From Ohtaekwangia sp. (GTDB lineage: Bacteria; Bacteroidota; Bacteroidia; Cytophagales; Cyclobacteriaceae), in contig JAJNPV010000037.1 of the NCBI GenBank assembly GCA_021155195.1, forward strand, positions 496,001 through 560,000: 64,000 nt of DNA. The letters run 5' to 3'. How positions within the stretch are numbered: the stretch's first letter is position 1; every line of letters starts with the position of its first letter. Both the position numbers and the translations under genes were made by a program. This document shows positions 62,151-64,000 of the stretch, piece by piece. The notes beneath the pieces were generated by a model. It made no database searches and was not told the DNA's origin. It was given only the letters and a program-made list of their open reading frames with translations.

Positions 62151-62591
62151 ATGCTTGATTTGGTAGTTCTTACTCATTCAGTTTTAAGATATTTTATCCT
62201 GATATTTTTGTTGATTGTGATTGTACGCTCCTTGTTGGGCTGGCAAAAAAAATCAGCCTATACACCGTTGGATGACAGGTTCAGTTTATGGCTTTTCATT
62301 TTTACTCACATTCAGTTACTTTTTGGATTGATTCAATATTTTGTGAGTCCCGTAGTTATTTTTAGTGGAGCCTCCATGAAAGATCCCATTGCTCGTTACT
62401 GGTTGGTTGAGCATGGCACCATGATGCTTATCGCGATCGTATTGATTACAGTGGCTCGTATATCGGCAAAAAAAATGACGGAGGCCACTGCTAAACATAA
62501 GGGACTTTTTATCTTCAATGCTATTGCACTGATCATAATACTGGTTGCTATCGCGCAAAGTGGGCGTGGCTTCTTCAGTTTCCCGGCTTAA
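62151..62591 (+). CDS. Small four-helix membrane protein (cytochrome b-like)
   Basis: This 146-residue protein has four hydrophobic segments (about 5-27, 44-65, 84-104 and 118-138). Histidines lie in helix 1 (LTHSVLRY), helix 2 (FTHIQLLFG) and helix 3 (VEHGTMML), as expected of haem-b ligands. Homologues are common in Bacteroidota and are often labelled cytochrome B, but haem binding has not been shown to my knowledge. It is divergent from the S9 peptidase gene. Confidence 0.75.
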   Translation: MLDLVVLTHSVLRYFILIFLLIVIVRSLLGWQKKSAYTPLDDRFSLWLFIFTHIQLLFGLIQYFVSPVVIFSGASMKDPIARYWLVEHGTMMLIAIVLITVARISAKKMTEATAKHKGLFIFNAIALIIILVAIAQSGRGFFSFPA

Positions 62592-62679
62592 AAGTTGCAC
62601 CAACAGTCTCAATCGCGTCTTCTAGCTTAGTATATCTTAGCTTAATGTGTTATTTTTAAAATCAAAACATTTCATTTTC

Positions 62680-64000
62680 ATGAAGAACATTCTTGCATTG
62701 GCTATTTGTCTGGTTGGTTACTCACTTTCGGCACAAGAAATTAGTTCGCGCTATGAGCTGGTAAAGATGAATGATAATATAAATACACTGTATCATCAGG
62801 TGTCACCAGTTATTTCCATGGATGGGACCAAGCTTTATTATTTTGTTAGCAATCATCCTCAAAATACGTACGGCAAAGAAAACAGTCAGGATATCTGGGT
62901 GTCTACATTAGATGATAAAGGAGTTTGGTCGGAAGGAAAAAGAATGGGAGCCCCTTTGAATGATAATCGTTACAACCAGGTGTTTAATGTGATGCCAGAT
63001 GGTTCACTGTTGATTAGGGGTGGCCGGGCAAAAAACTCCAAAGGATTTTCAATAGTGAGTCCTTCAGGCAGTGTTACTGAGTTAGATATTCCTGGGTTCT
63101 CGGCAATGGACAAGGGAATATTCAATGGCGCTACAATTTCTTCAGATGCCCAGCACCTGATTCTTTATTTTTCAGAAAAACAAGGTGACAAATTCAGTGA
63201 TTTATATTTATCGAAGCAGCAAGGTGGTCGATGGAGCAAACCAGTAAAGCTTAAAATCAGTGGTGCTGCGGATGAGTACAGTCCTTTTTTAGCACCTGAT
63301 CAAAAGACGCTTTATTTTTCTAGCGATCGATATTCAAAAGATAAAGTGGGTGGTACTGATATTTATAAAACTACCCGATTGGATGATACCTGGCTAAATT
63401 GGTCGGAGCCCGAAAATCTGGGTCGTAATATTAATACACCTTCCGGTGATGCGTATTTTTCGATGGATACGCATGGAAATATTTTTACTGCGCGTGCAGG
63501 TGCCAGGGTTGATGGCGGAAATTTTGACTTGTTTATTTTAAAGCCCCGCAATTTTAGAATACTATTGACCGGCACAACGTATGATCAAAAAACAAAACTC
63601 CAACTTCAGTCTTTGGTTGAGTTGAAAATGAAAGAGCACAATCCGATTGATCTAAAAACAACACCAACTGGAACGTTTGAAACCTATATTCCTGAGACCA
63701 ATAATTATTCGGTTGCAGCAACAGCTTCAGGCTATCTGCCTTTCACGCAAAGTTATAGCGTGCCTGTAATCTATAGTGACACCACTATTCATGTGGACAT
63801 TTACTTAAATCCAATTGCAAAGCAGTTGGTACTTGTGGGTGATGTTATCAGTAAGAAAACAAATGAGAAAGTTAATAATGCAAAGGTTGCTATTTCGCTA
63901 AAGCGGGATCGCACAACTCAGTATAATCCGAATGCAACAACCGGAAAGTATGAGCAGAATATCAGTAATCTGGGTTGGTATTTATTTACTACATCAGCTG
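62680..64000 (+). CDS. PD40 beta-propeller exported protein, truncated by window end
   Basis: The gene starts at ATG 62680 and runs beyond the right edge; 440 codons are visible. A signal peptide (MKNILALAICLVGYSLSAQ) precedes PD40-type blades (for example SPVISMDGTKLYYFVSN, SPFLAPDQKTLYFSSDRY and GGTDIYKTTRLDD). From about residue 290 carboxypeptidase-regulatory-like beta domains begin (FRILLTGTTYDQKTKLQ, LVLVGDVISKKTNEKV). It resembles the PorE-like protein at 48466, so an OmpA domain may follow outside the window. A tandem TAGCTTA pair lies in the short upstream gap. Confidence 0.85.
   Translation, partial: MKNILALAICLVGYSLSAQEISSRYELVKMNDNINTLYHQVSPVISMDGTKLYYFVSNHPQNTYGKENSQDIWVSTLDDKGVWSEGKRMGAPLNDNRYNQVFNVMPDGSLLIRGGRAKNSKGFSIVSPSGSVTELDIPGFSAMDKGIFNGATISSDAQHLILYFSEKQGDKFSDLYLSKQQGGRWSKPVKLKISGAADEYSPFLAPDQKTLYFSSDRYSKDKVGGTDIYKTTRLDDTWLNWSEPENLGRNINTPSGDAYFSMDTHGNIFTARAGARVDGGNFDLFILKPRNFRILLTGTTYDQKTKLQLQSLVELKMKEHNPIDLKTTPTGTFETYIPETNNYSVAATASGYLPFTQSYSVPVIYSDTTIHVDIYLNPIAKQLVLVGDVISKKTNEKVNNAKVAISLKRDRTTQYNPNATTGKYEQNISNLGWYLFTTSA

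Overview
The window is typical chromosomal DNA of a member of the Bacteroidota, most likely the Cytophagales. The evidence is a PorT protein beside ubiE, an OmpA/PD40 protein with PorE architecture, and a giant secreted repeat protein ending in a type A type IX secretion (T9SS) sorting domain. Bacteroidota-typical families (DUF3667, DUF2807 'head GIN', DUF5606, DUF4442, MuiA/DUF4139) and Kdo transferase also occur. Several genes are preceded by TAnnTTTG, the Bacteroidota -7 promoter box, and few have a Shine-Dalgarno sequence. The DNA is AT-rich (about 40% G+C by eye). I saw no tRNA, rRNA, CRISPR array, insertion sequence, integrase or prophage gene. About 61 genes fill the window and no gap between genes exceeds 300 bp. 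The longest gaps are 61957-62150 (194 bp), 55050-55240 (191 bp) and 26583-26765 (183 bp).

Layout. 1-7310: a truncated Ldh2-type dehydrogenase, a MuiA-like protein, Ppx/GppA phosphatase, acyl-CoA carboxylase beta chain, MazG-type pyrophosphohydrolase, ComB, a GxxExxY nuclease-fold protein and gcvT. 7373-15553: a minus-strand block with a 998-residue membrane/TPR protein, gatC, plsC, an M24 peptidase, a hotdog thioesterase, a MATE exporter and a Nudix hydrolase. 15650-17915: rnhB, DUF3667 and NRDE genes on the plus strand. 17905-25638: the 2577-residue T9SS cargo protein. 25737-35705: mostly plus-strand genes, including a lone ABC ATPase, PduO-type adenosyltransferase, ilvE, prfB with a programmed +1 frameshift, two MFS exporters, lysoplasmalogenase and a YigZ protein. 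35707-43483: DEDDy exonuclease, NhaC antiporter, a saccharopine-dehydrogenase-like protein, a DUF4442/acyltransferase/glycosyltransferase cassette, rsgA and kdtA. 43600-48327: enoyl-CoA hydratase, low-molecular-weight phosphatase, aspartate kinase, fbp, DUF5606 and engB. 48466-51956: a T9SS-related cluster (PorE-like, ubiE, porT). 52001-64000: SDR, redoxin, phosphopantetheinyl transferase, WD40, DivIVA, folB, a degenerate A-type Fe-S protein, dtd, a bacterial pentameric ligand-gated channel homologue, an S9 peptidase, a small membrane protein and a truncated second PD40 protein.

Most genes are housekeeping. The unusual parts are the mix-and-match repeat architecture of the giant cargo protein, the channel homologue, the A-type Fe-S protein without its C-terminal cysteines, the DUF4442-acyltransferase-glycosyltransferase cassette, and several families of short intergenic repeats or palindromes, two of which flank the MATE gene. 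I found no clear defence island or other wholly new multi-gene system.
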